The notes below the pieces were generated by a model. That model was not told where the DNA came from, did not search any database, and saw nothing but the letters and a program-made list of their open reading frames with translations. From Cytobacillus citreus (GTDB lineage: Bacteria > Bacillota > Bacilli > Bacillales > Cytobacillaceae), in contig NZ_JAGYPM010000002.1 of assembly GCF_018343665.1 (NCBI RefSeq), positions 1 to 64,000 of the forward strand: a DNA stretch of 64,000 bases, in the 5' to 3' direction. Positions 51,375 through 60,330 of this stretch are shown piece by piece. The position numbers and the translations under genes are program-made. Every line of letters begins with the position of its first letter. Position 1 is the first letter of the stretch.

Positions 51375-51642
51375 TTATTTTCATTGAACAATAGCCCTAA
51401 TTCCTTTTGGAAGTAGGGCTATAATAATTTTTAGGAGGAATGAAAATTGAATTTTTATGGATAACAATAATTAATTACAACTACCATTCCTAATAAATAG
51501 TCTAAAATAAGTGCCTGTCGCCACCCGCATTTTGTCGAATGCATCGATATTACTCGGGGAGTGACAGGCACTGCTCTTATAGTTCCGAATCGTAACTGAT
51601 TTGAATACTATAAGAATAAAAATTTACCACTTGGGGTGGAAT
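51375..51642. other. Gap with a long inverted repeat, no gene
   Basis: No coding region before the SGNH gene. 51511-51571 holds an inverted repeat, GTGCCTGTC with GACAGGCAC and inner CC/GG pairs, around a loop of about 30 nt. Similar GTGCCTGTCAC-type stems are scattered in Bacillaceae genomes. Its role is unknown. Confidence 0.6.
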
Positions 51643-52284
51643 ATGGATTTCAATCTATTACGTTATCTTGCGATAGGCGATTCCCTTACTGATGGTATCG
51701 GCGTTCCTTTTTTGGACCCAGGATTTGTTGAATATTACAGAGGCCTAAGTCAGCGAATTTTAAAAAAGCCTATTCTTTATCAAAAATACGCGAGGTCAGG
51801 TGCAACGACGGGGGATGTTTTTATGATGCTCCATTCCCCTTTTGTAATGGAATCTGTAAATTGTGCAAATATCATCACGATAACGGCTGGAGGAGATGAC
51901 TTAATAAACGCTGCTAAAGGATTGATTATAAATGGAAAAGAAGCGAATATATCTCATGTTATTAAACAAACCCAGAATAATTACTCAAAAATAGTAGAAA
52001 GAATTCATCATCTAGACAAACAAGACAAGTACATTTTACGGTTAACGAATTTATATACTCCGTTTCCCGATATTCCTATAGCAGATGAAGCAATTAAAGC
52101 GTTTAATTCAATGATTAACAGTTTTGGTCGGGAAACGAATGTTAAAGTAGCTGATATCTATAGTGCATTTAAGGGGAATGAAGAAGCTCTATTATCAAAA
52201 GGAGGGGTCCACCCTAATAGTGAGGGGTATTATCAAATGGCATTAGCTTTAAGTAGGCTCGGATATTCCCCATTTAAAGGTTAA
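51643..52284 (+). CDS. SGNH/GDSL hydrolase-family protein with atypical catalytic blocks
   Basis: 213 residues from the ATG at 51643, which has GGGGTGG upstream. Block I is LAIGDSLTDGIG with the nucleophile Ser. Block III, normally GGND, reads AGGDDL, so the oxyanion-hole Asn is Asp. Block V, normally DGxHP, reads GGVHPNSEGY, so the usual catalytic Asp is Gly while His remains. It could be a weakened esterase or use another acid. Substrate unknown. It is the only gene between att sites 1 and 2. Confidence 0.85.
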   Translation: MDFNLLRYLAIGDSLTDGIGVPFLDPGFVEYYRGLSQRILKKPILYQKYARSGATTGDVFMMLHSPFVMESVNCANIITITAGGDDLINAAKGLIINGKEANISHVIKQTQNNYSKIVERIHHLDKQDKYILRLTNLYTPFPDIPIADEAIKAFNSMINSFGRETNVKVADIYSAFKGNEEALLSKGGVHPNSEGYYQMALALSRLGYSPFKG

Positions 52285-52315
52285 AGGGTATTATAGAAAC
52301 TTTCAATTCAAAAAA

Positions 52316-52365
52316 ACCTCATCTATATACTCTAAACTGAACCGTATCATAAGTAAAATGAGGTC
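52316..52365 (+). mobile_element. SCC-like att site 2 with inverted arm
   Basis: GAACCGTATCATAAGTAAAA then TGAGGT at 52339-52364, preceded by the inverted arm AACCTCAT at 52316-52323. It repeats the rlmH 3' end although no rlmH gene is here. Confidence 0.75.
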
Positions 52366-52763
52366 ATTAATATTTAATTATTTAAGGAGTACTTTTTACA
52401 TAGAAAGGAGCTCACTTTTAGTAAACTAAATAAATAAGATTTTAAAACAAGGATTATAAAAAGTATTGAGCTTTATCTATTGAAAGATATTTGGTATTGT
52501 ATAATTTTCTCTCAATTGATGAAGCTGTTGATAGTTAACCTTTTACTTAAGGATGAAATAATTTCTCCTGAAGAGTGTTAATTGCACAAATAGCTTTTTT
52601 GGCTATAGATGAATTGCCGGCTTATTAAAGCAGACTGAATCAAATAGAATCCTGCCGGAGATGTAACAATGGTGAGACGCCGCAGCAAGATGTCTCGCCT
52701 GTCACACGCTCAAAAGCGAGGTGTATTCAGCCTGCTGATTAACTAGCTGCAAATAGAGACTTT
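52366..52763. other. Gap after att site 2, no gene
   Basis: About 400 bp. The first half is AT-rich. The second half (about 52610-52745) is GC-richer, with TGAGACGCCGCAGCAAGATG and GTCTCGCCTGTCAC, where GAGAC and GTCTC can pair. No conserved reading frame was seen. It may be the remains of another inserted sequence. Confidence 0.4.
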
Positions 52764-54143
52764 TTATTCATTCAACTGAATCTCCACAGTTGTCCCAATG
52801 CCAATCTTGCTTGTTAAGCTTACTTTCCCGCCATGTGCCTCGATAATATCTCTTGAAATGGCCATGCCGAGACCTGTGCCGCGAATGTTGCCAGTATTTG
52901 TGCCCCGATAGTAGCGTTCGAAGATTTGTTCCAGGTCATCTGCTGGTATGCCTTTTCCGTTATCTTCAATCGTTAGGTTGTCTGTATTGATGCGAATCGT
53001 TACGGCAATGTTTTCGTCATTATGGATAAGCGCATTGTATATGAAATTTAAAATCGCGCGTTTCATGAGATGACGGTCGATATTCCACTTCAAATCCGGT
53101 GAATCACTAATGAAGGAAATCTCGTATTGCCCAAATTGCGGATCATTTAATAAATCAATGACAATTTCGCGCACAAAACTTTCCAGTCGTGTTTCCTGCA
53201 AGGTGAGGGGCATTTCCTGATTGCGGAGACGCATCGTTAAATTAAAATCATCAAGCAGGTCTTTCATATAAATTGATTGACGTTCAATGACTTCGGAGTA
53301 TTCCAAACGCTCCAATTGCGATACGTCTTGATCACGAAGTAATTCTGCATATCCTCGTATCGAAGCTAGCGGCGTTTTTAAATCATGAGAGACATTGCTG
53401 ATCCATTCATCACGCATCTTTTCCAATTTTAGACGTTCTTCTTCATGTGCCTGCAGTGTTTGCGATACATCATTTAAATTTGAAAAAACAGGCTTGTAAA
53501 TACCGGGCTTTTTCGTTTCTTGTACGGTAAAATTCCGTTTTTTGAGCTGCGAAATCCGGTCAATGATATTGGAGACAGGCTTTGTTAGAACGGTACTAAA
53601 TAATAAACCAACGAGCATGGCAATGAATAAATCGACGATTACAATTGCTAACAAAGACATGGTCGCATAGGAAAAAACAGTTTTAGGATCCATCATGAAT
53701 ACGACGCGTTCTTCTTTCGAATCAGGGACACCAATCAAATAGCTGTATGATTCAAATTCTCCAATGAAATAAGTATTTAATTCATCGTCCATATATTTAT
53801 ATTTGTGGATGAGTTCAATTGGGCTATAATGTGTTGAAAGATCTTCCGGTGCAAGATAAGAAGATTGAACCTGTCCGTTCTGATCTAAAATCTGTATCCA
53901 TCCTCCGAATACCCGTAGTGCTTCAATGCCTTCTTCGGAAACAACAGGCTCTCCATTTTCAAGCGATATATACTTGTCAAATCCGCGTGTAAAGGTTTCG
54001 CCTGAGTTCTCGGTCACTTCATCGATTCCGTGTTTCTGCTGATAAAAAAGCATGCCAATTAAAATAAATGTATTAAGGAAGATAACGATAAAGACAATGC
54101 TCAGCACCGAAATCAAGTAGCGGATTGTTAATTTCCATTTCAC
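52764..54143 (-). CDS. Sensor histidine kinase of an ABC-linked two-component system
   Basis: About 459 residues. TM1 lies at about 8-32 and TM2 at about 160-185, separated by an extracytoplasmic domain of about 125 residues. A HAMP-like linker follows. HisKA has NVSHDLKTPLASIRGYAELL. The ATPase domain has NALIHNDEN, DNGKGIPADD and RGTGLGMAIS. I chose GTG at 54143 (MKWKLTIRYL) because AGGTG lies 6 nt upstream; GTG at 54152 is possible. The regulator gene ends directly upstream. The sensor domain is large for a kinase paired with a BceAB-type transporter. Confidence 0.92.
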   Translation of the reverse strand: MKWKLTIRYLISVLSIVFIVIFLNTFILIGMLFYQQKHGIDEVTENSGETFTRGFDKYISLENGEPVVSEEGIEALRVFGGWIQILDQNGQVQSSYLAPEDLSTHYSPIELIHKYKYMDDELNTYFIGEFESYSYLIGVPDSKEERVVFMMDPKTVFSYATMSLLAIVIVDLFIAMLVGLLFSTVLTKPVSNIIDRISQLKKRNFTVQETKKPGIYKPVFSNLNDVSQTLQAHEEERLKLEKMRDEWISNVSHDLKTPLASIRGYAELLRDQDVSQLERLEYSEVIERQSIYMKDLLDDFNLTMRLRNQEMPLTLQETRLESFVREIVIDLLNDPQFGQYEISFISDSPDLKWNIDRHLMKRAILNFIYNALIHNDENIAVTIRINTDNLTIEDNGKGIPADDLEQIFERYYRGTNTGNIRGTGLGMAISRDIIEAHGGKVSLTSKIGIGTTVEIQLNE

Positions 54144-54152
54144 CTCAATCAC

Positions 54153-54872
54153 CTATTTCACGATAAATCTATAGCCAAGCCCTTTGACTGTTGTAATGAA
54201 GGCTGGCTTTGAGGGGGTTTCTTCAATTTTTTCACGGAGCCTTCTAATATGAACCATCAATGTATTGTCTGCCCCATAAAAATCCTCTCCCCAAACTCTT
54301 TCAAACAGTGTTTCTTTGCTGATGATCCGGTTTGGGTTGTGCATAAAGCACGCCAATAAGCCGACCTCTTTTGCCGTTAGTTCAAGAAGCTCACCATTTT
54401 TCGTTACTTCCGTTTCGTCATGATTGATTGTAAACGGACCGACTGTCATCGCTTTGTTCGCATTTGTCTGCACAGACATTTCCATCGTATATACGCCTGC
54501 ACGCCTAAGCTGAGCTTTTACACGAAATGCCACTTCTTTTGGACTAAATGGTTTTGTTATATAATCGTCGCCGCCAATCGCCAGTCCCAAAATTTTATCG
54601 ATTTCATCAGATTTAGCAGATAAAAATAACACAGGAATTCGTGAAACCTCGCGGATTTTATTGCATAAATCATAGCCCTCGCCATCTGGCAGCATGATAT
54701 CTAATACGGCGATATCCGGGTTGAACGAATTAAATTTCTCCCAGCCCTCTTGAACAGAACCCGCCATTTCAACCTCTGAAAATCCTTCCTTCGCAAGCGC
54801 AGTTTTTATTAAATGACATAAGTCGCTCTCATCATCCACGATCAAAATACGCGGCTTTTCCAACGCTGGCAC
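54153..54872 (-). CDS. OmpR-family response regulator
   Basis: 239 residues. The receiver has VDDESDLCHL, phosphoacceptor Asp in VLDIMLPDGEG and KPFSPKEVAF. The C-terminal winged helix ends TVKGLGYRFIVK. GTG start with AAGGAAGGA upstream. It forms an operon with the kinase and is divergent from the ABC transporter genes, sharing a 164-bp promoter region. Confidence 0.94.
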   Translation of the reverse strand: MPALEKPRILIVDDESDLCHLIKTALAKEGFSEVEMAGSVQEGWEKFNSFNPDIAVLDIMLPDGEGYDLCNKIREVSRIPVLFLSAKSDEIDKILGLAIGGDDYITKPFSPKEVAFRVKAQLRRAGVYTMEMSVQTNANKAMTVGPFTINHDETEVTKNGELLELTAKEVGLLACFMHNPNRIISKETLFERVWGEDFYGADNTLMVHIRRLREKIEETPSKPAFITTVKGLGYRFIVK

Positions 54873-54966
54873 GTCCTTCCTTTTTAAAAATGGAGCCTGT
54901 CTTTCTTTTTACAGTATAAACAAATCAATTTGAGCTAATGAAGCTATTTTAGCATTTAAGGATTTT

Positions 54967-55009
54967 GTAAGGTAGCCGTGAATTTAGCGTAAGGTTTGCC
55001 CGGTATAGT
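54967..55009 (+). promoter_or_regulatory. Candidate regulator-binding direct repeat and promoter of the ABC operon
   Basis: GTAAGGT occurs at 54967-54973 and 54989-54995, start to start 22 bp, two helical turns, as OmpR-type dimers bind. TATAGT at 55004-55009 is a plausible -10, placing the second repeat over the -35 region. Only the repeat and spacing are seen; binding is inferred. Confidence 0.45.
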
Positions 55010-55036
55010 TAAGACATAAGAAAGAGGTGCATATGG

Positions 55037-55804
55037 ATGGAACCATTATTAGTAGTACGAAATGTAGAAAAAATTTACGGAAATAGCGCAAATACCTTTA
55101 AGGCGCTTGAAAATATATCATTTGAGATTGACCATGGAGAATTTGTAGGTGTCATGGGGCCTTCAGGAGCAGGTAAATCAACATTGCTTAATGTGCTTGC
55201 AACAATCGATTCACCGACAAATGGAGATATTTTAATCAGTAAAGACAATATTGCCAAGATGAAGGAAGAGGCGCTTGCAGATTTTCGCCGGGATCACCTT
55301 GGATTTATATTCCAGGATTATAACCTGCTGGACTCATTAACTGTACGTGAAAATATTCTTCTTCCGCTAGCAATTGCAAAGAAACCGGCTGCTGAGATTC
55401 AAGAGCGTGTAGACATAATTGCCAGTACATTCGGCATTTCAAATTTACTCGACAAATACCCATACCAAATCTCTGGCGGTCAAAAGCAGCGTACAGCTGC
55501 GAGCCGTGCGCTCGTCTCTAATCCAAAGCTTATTTTTGCTGATGAACCTACAGGGGCATTGGATTCGAAATCAGCTACTGACTTGCTGGAGAGTTTAAGC
55601 AAATTGAATGTTGAGCATGAAACAACAATTATGATGGTGACGCATGATGCATACGCTGCAAGCTTCTGCCGTAGAATTTTATTTATCAAGGATGGCCACT
55701 TGTCGAAGGAAATATTCCGCGGAACAAAAACACGCAAGGAATTTTTCCAAATGATATTAGATGAACTGGCACAAATAGGCGGTGACGTGCATGACGTTAT
55801 TTGA
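55037..55804 (+). CDS. BceA-type ABC transporter ATPase
   Basis: 255 residues. Walker A GPSGAGKST, Q-loop IFQDYNLL, signature ISGGQKQRTAASRAL, Walker B LIFADEPTGALDS, switch His in MMVTHDA. It is of the MacB/BceA class that powers mechanotransmission or antimicrobial-peptide detoxification. AAAGAGGTG precedes the ATG. It overlaps the permease gene by 14 bp. Confidence 0.94.
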   Translation: MEPLLVVRNVEKIYGNSANTFKALENISFEIDHGEFVGVMGPSGAGKSTLLNVLATIDSPTNGDILISKDNIAKMKEEALADFRRDHLGFIFQDYNLLDSLTVRENILLPLAIAKKPAAEIQERVDIIASTFGISNLLDKYPYQISGGQKQRTAASRALVSNPKLIFADEPTGALDSKSATDLLESLSKLNVEHETTIMMVTHDAYAASFCRRILFIKDGHLSKEIFRGTKTRKEFFQMILDELAQIGGDVHDVI

Positions 55805-57626
55805 TTTAGCTCTGAAGAATATTCGCCGTAACATGAAAAGCTATTCACTTTATATCGGTTCGACCATTTTTTCAATTATTATTTACTTCACTTTCGTGAC
55901 TTTGAAATATAGTGAGGACATTAGTGCATTAGCAGAAACATCAAAACAGATCAGCGGCATCATGAGCGCTTCCGCCTTCATATTAATGATATTTGTGGCG
56001 ATTTTCATTGCTTATTCCAATTCTTTCTTTATGAAAAAAAGGAAAAAGGAAGTCGCACTTTATTCGCTTCTAGGTGTGCGCAAACGTTCGATCGGCTTTA
56101 TGCTGTTTTTTGAAAACATGGTCATCGGGCTACTTTCACTAGTAGTTGGTGTTGCGCTTGGCTTTTTATTGTCGCGCGCATTGCTGACTATTTTAATGAA
56201 ATTGATGGGGCTAGATATCGTGATAGGATTCGCATTTTCAATGGATGCAGTTACCAATACATTGATTGTATTTTTCATCATTTTCTTATTTACCTCAATG
56301 CAAGGATATCGTGTCATTTATCAATTTAAGCTAATCGATTTATTTCATGCTGAGAAAAAAGGAGAGGAATTGCCAAAGGCACGCATAATATCAGCTATTT
56401 TAGGTGTGGTCACTTTGGCAGCGGCTTACTGGCTGGCATTGCAGGATTTAACGACTTCATCAATTTGGCGCATGCTCAGTTTGGCGATGCCAATCGTCAT
56501 TATTGCCTTAACAGTCATTGGCTCTGCACTAATATTTAATAGCGTGCTTGTCTATGTGTTATCAGTCATGAAAAGAAATAAGCGCTGGGCTTGGAAGGGG
56601 CTTAACTTAATGACTTCCTCGCAACTGCTGTACCGCATTAGGGGCAATGCGAAAACTTTAACGATCATTGCCACTTTGAGTGCGACGACCATTACAGCAG
56701 GCGGAGCCGTATTTGGGCTTTACTATAATGCAGATAAAAATGTACAAGCCTATACACCATATACATTTATGTGGGAAGGCGCTCCGCAGGAAATTAATCC
56801 AAGTATAGTAGAGCACGCTGAAACTATTCATAGCAAGACGGTTCGGATTGAACAAGGCACGTATGAAATGGAATATGCAGTCATTAATCAATCAACATTT
56901 GAAAAATTGACGAGAAACCTAGATTGGTCAAATATACAAGTAGCAAAAGATGGGGAAGTGTTATTGATTGATGCATTTTATGATGAACGCTGGTCGCAAA
57001 AAATAGACTCAGTCATGATTGATGGTGCGGAATACGCGGTGGCGAAATTATATGACAAAGCTGTATTCAATACATTCACGGTTGGTGCAAGTGCCCTCGT
57101 TGTCACAGATCAGCTATACAGTGAAATCACTGCAAATGAAAAAACATACCAAGCTGTGCAAGTAAAGGATTATAAAAACCAATTGGCATTATCAGAGGAA
57201 TTAGCAGCTAAAACCGAAAACTTCTCGAGTGCAACTGAAGAATATAAGGGTTCAATTGAAGCATCTGGTGCGCTGTTATTCGTCGGCAGCTTTTTAGGAC
57301 TCGTTTTTCTCGTAGCAACCGGCAGCATCATTTTCTTTAAAATGATGACGGAAGCAGAAGAAGATAAAGGCAAATACGCCGTGCTATATAAAATTGGTGT
57401 ATCAAAACGAGAAATGAAGCGGACAATCCGCAGTCAAGTGGGGATGATATTTGCGGCGCCGCTAGGATTGGGCCTTCTTCACGGAGCGGTGGCATTAACA
57501 GCCTTCTCCAATTTATTGATGATGAATTTGCTCATGCCGGTGCTTATATGGATGCTTGCTTATACTTTAATTTACACCATTTATTATTTAATCACAGTAC
57601 GAGGCTTTAACAAAACAGTTCATTAA
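55791..57626 (+). CDS. BceB-type FtsX permease
   Basis: 611 residues with about ten TM segments. Two FtsX-like blocks flank an extracytoplasmic domain of about 190 residues (about 310-500), the hallmark of BceB/VraG permeases that act on peptide antibiotics bound to lipid II-cycle intermediates. The N-terminus MTLFDLALKNIRRNMKSY is typical. ATG at 55791 with GGCGGTG upstream. Partner of the preceding ATPase; the substrate cannot be read from sequence. Confidence 0.92.
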   Translation: MTLFDLALKNIRRNMKSYSLYIGSTIFSIIIYFTFVTLKYSEDISALAETSKQISGIMSASAFILMIFVAIFIAYSNSFFMKKRKKEVALYSLLGVRKRSIGFMLFFENMVIGLLSLVVGVALGFLLSRALLTILMKLMGLDIVIGFAFSMDAVTNTLIVFFIIFLFTSMQGYRVIYQFKLIDLFHAEKKGEELPKARIISAILGVVTLAAAYWLALQDLTTSSIWRMLSLAMPIVIIALTVIGSALIFNSVLVYVLSVMKRNKRWAWKGLNLMTSSQLLYRIRGNAKTLTIIATLSATTITAGGAVFGLYYNADKNVQAYTPYTFMWEGAPQEINPSIVEHAETIHSKTVRIEQGTYEMEYAVINQSTFEKLTRNLDWSNIQVAKDGEVLLIDAFYDERWSQKIDSVMIDGAEYAVAKLYDKAVFNTFTVGASALVVTDQLYSEITANEKTYQAVQVKDYKNQLALSEELAAKTENFSSATEEYKGSIEASGALLFVGSFLGLVFLVATGSIIFFKMMTEAEEDKGKYAVLYKIGVSKREMKRTIRSQVGMIFAAPLGLGLLHGAVALTAFSNLLMMNLLMPVLIWMLAYTLIYTIYYLITVRGFNKTVH

Positions 57627-57651
57627 GGTGATATGATATGGAGGGTTAAAT

Positions 57652-58005
57652 ATGAAAAATGCTTTAGCGATACTTGGCGTGTTATTAGTAGGTGCCATTG
57701 TTATTTTTGCAACAGTGGATTTTAATAGATTTGGGAAAGATAAAGCGTATGTGCAAATTACGGACGCAGTTTCAGTGGAGGAAACAAAACTAGATTCAGG
57801 CGAAATTATGAAGCGGTACTGGTATAAGCTGCCTGCATATAACGAAAATGGCGATATGATAGAAGTTGAATTTTCTGGAGCAAAGGAACTGCGCAAAGAT
57901 GCATATTTAATGCTGTATATAAAGGACGGTAATGAAGTCACTTCTTATGATGAAGTGCAGCTAAATGATATTCCGAAAAAAGCAAAAGAGAAGTTGGAAG
58001 GATAA
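57652..58005 (+). CDS. YxeA family (DUF1093) protein
   Basis: 117 residues with an N-terminal signal or anchor (MKNALAILGVLLVGAIVIFA) and the core KRYWYKLPAYNENGD with AYLMLYIKDG. YxeA proteins are small exported proteins often encoded next to Bce-type transporters. Function unknown. GGAGGG lies before the ATG. Third gene of the transporter operon. Confidence 0.88.
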   Translation: MKNALAILGVLLVGAIVIFATVDFNRFGKDKAYVQITDAVSVEETKLDSGEIMKRYWYKLPAYNENGDMIEVEFSGAKELRKDAYLMLYIKDGNEVTSYDEVQLNDIPKKAKEKLEG

Positions 58006-58109
58006 GCGAAAAGCCCCTGAGCAGCCATTCGTGCGCAAAGGGGCTTAGGTCCAAAACTTCATTGAGTATGCTATCGGAAAGCAAGTTTTAATTTGAGAGC
58101 GAGTAAAAG

Positions 58110-58153
58110 AACGCCCGCCTAACTTCATATGAAGAAGTATAGGCGTTTTTTTA
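58110..58153 (+). terminator. ABC operon terminator
   Basis: AACGCC and CCTA pair with TAGGCGTT, with inner ACTTCATATGAAG, then TTTTTT. An earlier stem, AAGCCCCT with AAGGGGCTT (58011-58047), lacks a T tract. Confidence 0.8.
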
Positions 58154-58170
58154 TCTATTATAACGCAGGG

Positions 58171-58222
58171 ACCTCATTTAGATACATCACGGAGAACCGT
58201 ACCATAAGTAAATGAGGTTTTT
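58171..58222 (+). mobile_element. SCC-like att site 3 with inverted arm
   Basis: GAACCGTACCATAAGTAAAT then GAGGTTTTT at 58194-58222, identical to the rlmH 3' end over 28 bases. It is preceded by the inverted arm ACCTCATTTA (58171-58180) and by GGA, the order found at SCC right ends. Confidence 0.85.
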
Positions 58223-58418
58223 ACAAAGGAAATTATGAAGTGATTGCTAAAGCAATGAAAGTCTATTTAAGTAGGACTTTTAGCAGCAATTTTAGGCTGA
58301 GTACATTTCTGCTAGATAAAAAGTCCAATTTCCAAAGAGGAAATTGGACTTTTCTATAGTCGGGTGATTAGGGTTCTACATGCATACGTAAACAATATTT
58401 TATTCGTGAAGAGGTTTC
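58223..58418. other. Gap between att site 3 and lrgB
   Basis: No gene. It holds an imperfect hairpin, ATTGCT/AAAGTC with GACTTT/AGCAGCAAT (about 58242-58293), and a strong symmetrical terminator at 58319-58355. Confidence 0.5.
58319..58355 (-). terminator. lrgAB terminator (bidirectional)
   Basis: AAAGTCCAATTTCC pairs with GGAAATTGGACTTT across AAAGA, with A and T flanks that allow function in either direction. Confidence 0.85.
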
Positions 58419-59111
58419 TTAAATTTGAAATAGCCACACAACGATTGGGCCTATAAAGGAGCCAATGATTGCACATAATGCCATTGTAACAGAACTCATT
58501 GAAAAGGTTAGTTCGCTATATTCAGCTGCCTTAGAAGTCCCTATAGCATGTGATGTGCTACCAAGAGCGATCCCTCTGCCAATGGGGCTATGAATTCGCA
58601 TCAATTTAAAGATAGTAGGAGCAGCTATTACACCAAAGATTCCTGCAATCATAACACCGACAATTGCCATTGAGGCATTTCCACCCAATCCTCTAGCTAC
58701 TTCAATCGCAACAGGAGTAGTGAGAGATTTAGGGATAATGGAAAGAATTAACGTATGATTGATCCCGAAGATTTTAGCCAGGAGGCCAACACTGACCATT
58801 CCAGAAATGGTACCAACCAAAACCCCTCCTAATATGGTGAATAAGTGATTTATTATAAAATGACGTTGTTTATACAAAGGGTAAGCAAGTGCTACAACGG
58901 ATGGACCTAAAAGGGAACTAATCCATTGCCCGCCAATCATATAGCTTTTATAAGGAATATGAAACACTAAAAGGATCATGATAATAAAAGCTGTCGCAGT
59001 TAAAACAGGAGTTAAATACGGATAAGAATACCGTTTATAAATTCTAGTCATCACAAAATAAGTAACGACAGTTAATAAAATCATGCAGAATGCGAGGAGA
59101 ATTTGCTGCAT
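58419..59111 (-). CDS. lrgB: LrgB/CidB family membrane protein
   Basis: 230 residues, about seven TM segments. It contains IGGQWISSLLGPSVVALAYP, SIIPKSLTTPVAIEV and STSHAIGTSKAAEY, the LrgB family blocks. Members include pyruvate and glycolate/glycerate carriers (bacterial PftB, plant PLGG1), so transport is more likely than lysis control. Overlaps the upstream LrgA gene by 31 bp. Next to a GntR/FCD regulator rather than a LytTR or LysR protein. Confidence 0.9.
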   Translation of the reverse strand: MQQILLAFCMILLTVVTYFVMTRIYKRYSYPYLTPVLTATAFIIMILLVFHIPYKSYMIGGQWISSLLGPSVVALAYPLYKQRHFIINHLFTILGGVLVGTISGMVSVGLLAKIFGINHTLILSIIPKSLTTPVAIEVARGLGGNASMAIVGVMIAGIFGVIAAPTIFKLMRIHSPIGRGIALGSTSHAIGTSKAAEYSELTFSMSSVTMALCAIIGSFIGPIVVWLFQI

Positions 59112-59485
59112 TCTTTATCATCCTTTCTTTTTTGTGCTTTTTTCTCAAAAAATTGACCTACCTTTCCTGCTATTGCAATGGAAATGATGGTACTTAATAG
59201 TACGGCTAAAACGAGCAATGCACCTTGAAAAGACAGTAATGAAGGATAGTTCATGATACCAACTGTTGTTGGGATAAAAAATAACATTAATATACTTAAC
59301 AAAAAACCTGCTCCGTTTTCAATCCACTTTACTGGAACTATTTTTAAACATAAACAAATAAAAAGTAATATGAGTGCTATGATACTACCCGGAATGACCA
59401 GGTGGAAAAAGTTATGAATAACGGTTCCAATAAAGGAAAAGATGTATAGAATAAAAATTTGTAAAAAAATGATGAGAATTTTCAT
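59081..59485 (-). CDS. lrgA: LrgA/CidA family holin-like protein
   Basis: 134 residues with four TM segments, starting MKILIIFLQIFILYIFSFIG, then VIPGSIIALILLFICL and GAGFLLSILMLFFIPTTVG. Partner of LrgB. I chose ATG at 59485, which has GAGGG upstream and matches the family; longer in-frame extensions lack a ribosome site. Transcribed with lrgB and probably from the same operon as the GntR gene (117 bp gap). Confidence 0.88.
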   Translation of the reverse strand: MKILIIFLQIFILYIFSFIGTVIHNFFHLVIPGSIIALILLFICLCLKIVPVKWIENGAGFLLSILMLFFIPTTVGIMNYPSLLSFQGALLVLAVLLSTIISIAIAGKVGQFFEKKAQKRKDDKECSKFSSHSA

Positions 59486-59601
59486 GTTGTGTTGTCCCTC
59501 ATTTTGGAAACAACTTCCCTTCTTTCTTATAAAAATGGACATTATCGTAAATCGAATAAAAGATGTGAATTTGTAGATTATTACCTTTTCAACCTTTCCA
59601 T

Positions 59602-60255
59602 TCACTCCTTAAGACTCTCTAATATTGTGCTATACGTGTTATCAATATGGTTTAAAACAGCATTTGTTGTTTGGTGTATATTCCTTGCTTTTAGTCCCTC
59701 AATAATTAGTTTATGCTCGTAATAAACCTCATCTAAACTTATTCCGGCCTTTAATGCAGCGAATCCATACCAATTAAAATGATCGGTAAGGTTTTGGATT
59801 AATTGATACAGTCGAAGATTTTGACTTAACTCCGCTAAAAACAAGTGAAAGGAAGAATCATGATACACAAACTTTAAAGGTTCTTTCTTGATATCAGAAA
59901 GTTGTTTATCCACTTTCTCAATCTTTTCAATTGTTTCGTTATCAAGAAGAGGAATTAGTAGTTCAATAACCAAAACTTCATTAGCCTTCCGTAGTTGGAA
60001 AACGTCATCAACATCTTGTCTATTTATGGTTTTAACAAAGATACCTTTTCTTGGTACAGATTGAATCCACCCTTCTACTTCTAGCTGTTGCAAAGCTAAT
60101 TTTAATGGGGTCCGGCTAATTCCAAGGATTTCACTAAGTGAACGTTCATTTAACATGGAACCAGGTTCGACTTTGTGTTGAATAATTCCTTTCTTAATTT
60201 CTTTATAAGCATGATCTTTAAATAATTGGGGTTGTTCTGCCTTTAGGAAAGTCAT
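59602..60255 (-). CDS. GntR family regulator (FCD subfamily)
   Basis: 217 residues. The winged HTH (about 15-75) has NERSLSEILGISRTPLKLAL and VPRKGIFVKTI. The FCD effector domain (about 85-205) has metal-ligand-type positions in HDSSFHLFLAE and HFNWY. FCD regulators usually sense carboxylates such as pyruvate, lactate or glycolate. Its place upstream of lrgAB on the same strand suggests it controls a carboxylate transporter and itself. Confidence 0.9.
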   Translation of the reverse strand: MTFLKAEQPQLFKDHAYKEIKKGIIQHKVEPGSMLNERSLSEILGISRTPLKLALQQLEVEGWIQSVPRKGIFVKTINRQDVDDVFQLRKANEVLVIELLIPLLDNETIEKIEKVDKQLSDIKKEPLKFVYHDSSFHLFLAELSQNLRLYQLIQNLTDHFNWYGFAALKAGISLDEVYYEHKLIIEGLKARNIHQTTNAVLNHIDNTYSTILESLKE

Positions 60256-60330
60256 CCATTTTCATCCTTTATCATAATATTATTAAATCTTAAGGGATTA
60301 TAATTATTTTCTAAGAAAAGAGGAAAAGAA

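Noticed and set aside
52284-52763. Insertion-sequence remnant between att site 2 and the kinase gene
   Set aside because: The GC-rich patch is suggestive, but no transposase fragment or terminal inverted repeats could be shown.
58419-59485. LrgAB as a holin/antiholin lysis cassette
   Set aside because: The name is historical; homologues act as carboxylate carriers, and a GntR/FCD regulator fits transport better. No murein hydrolase is linked.
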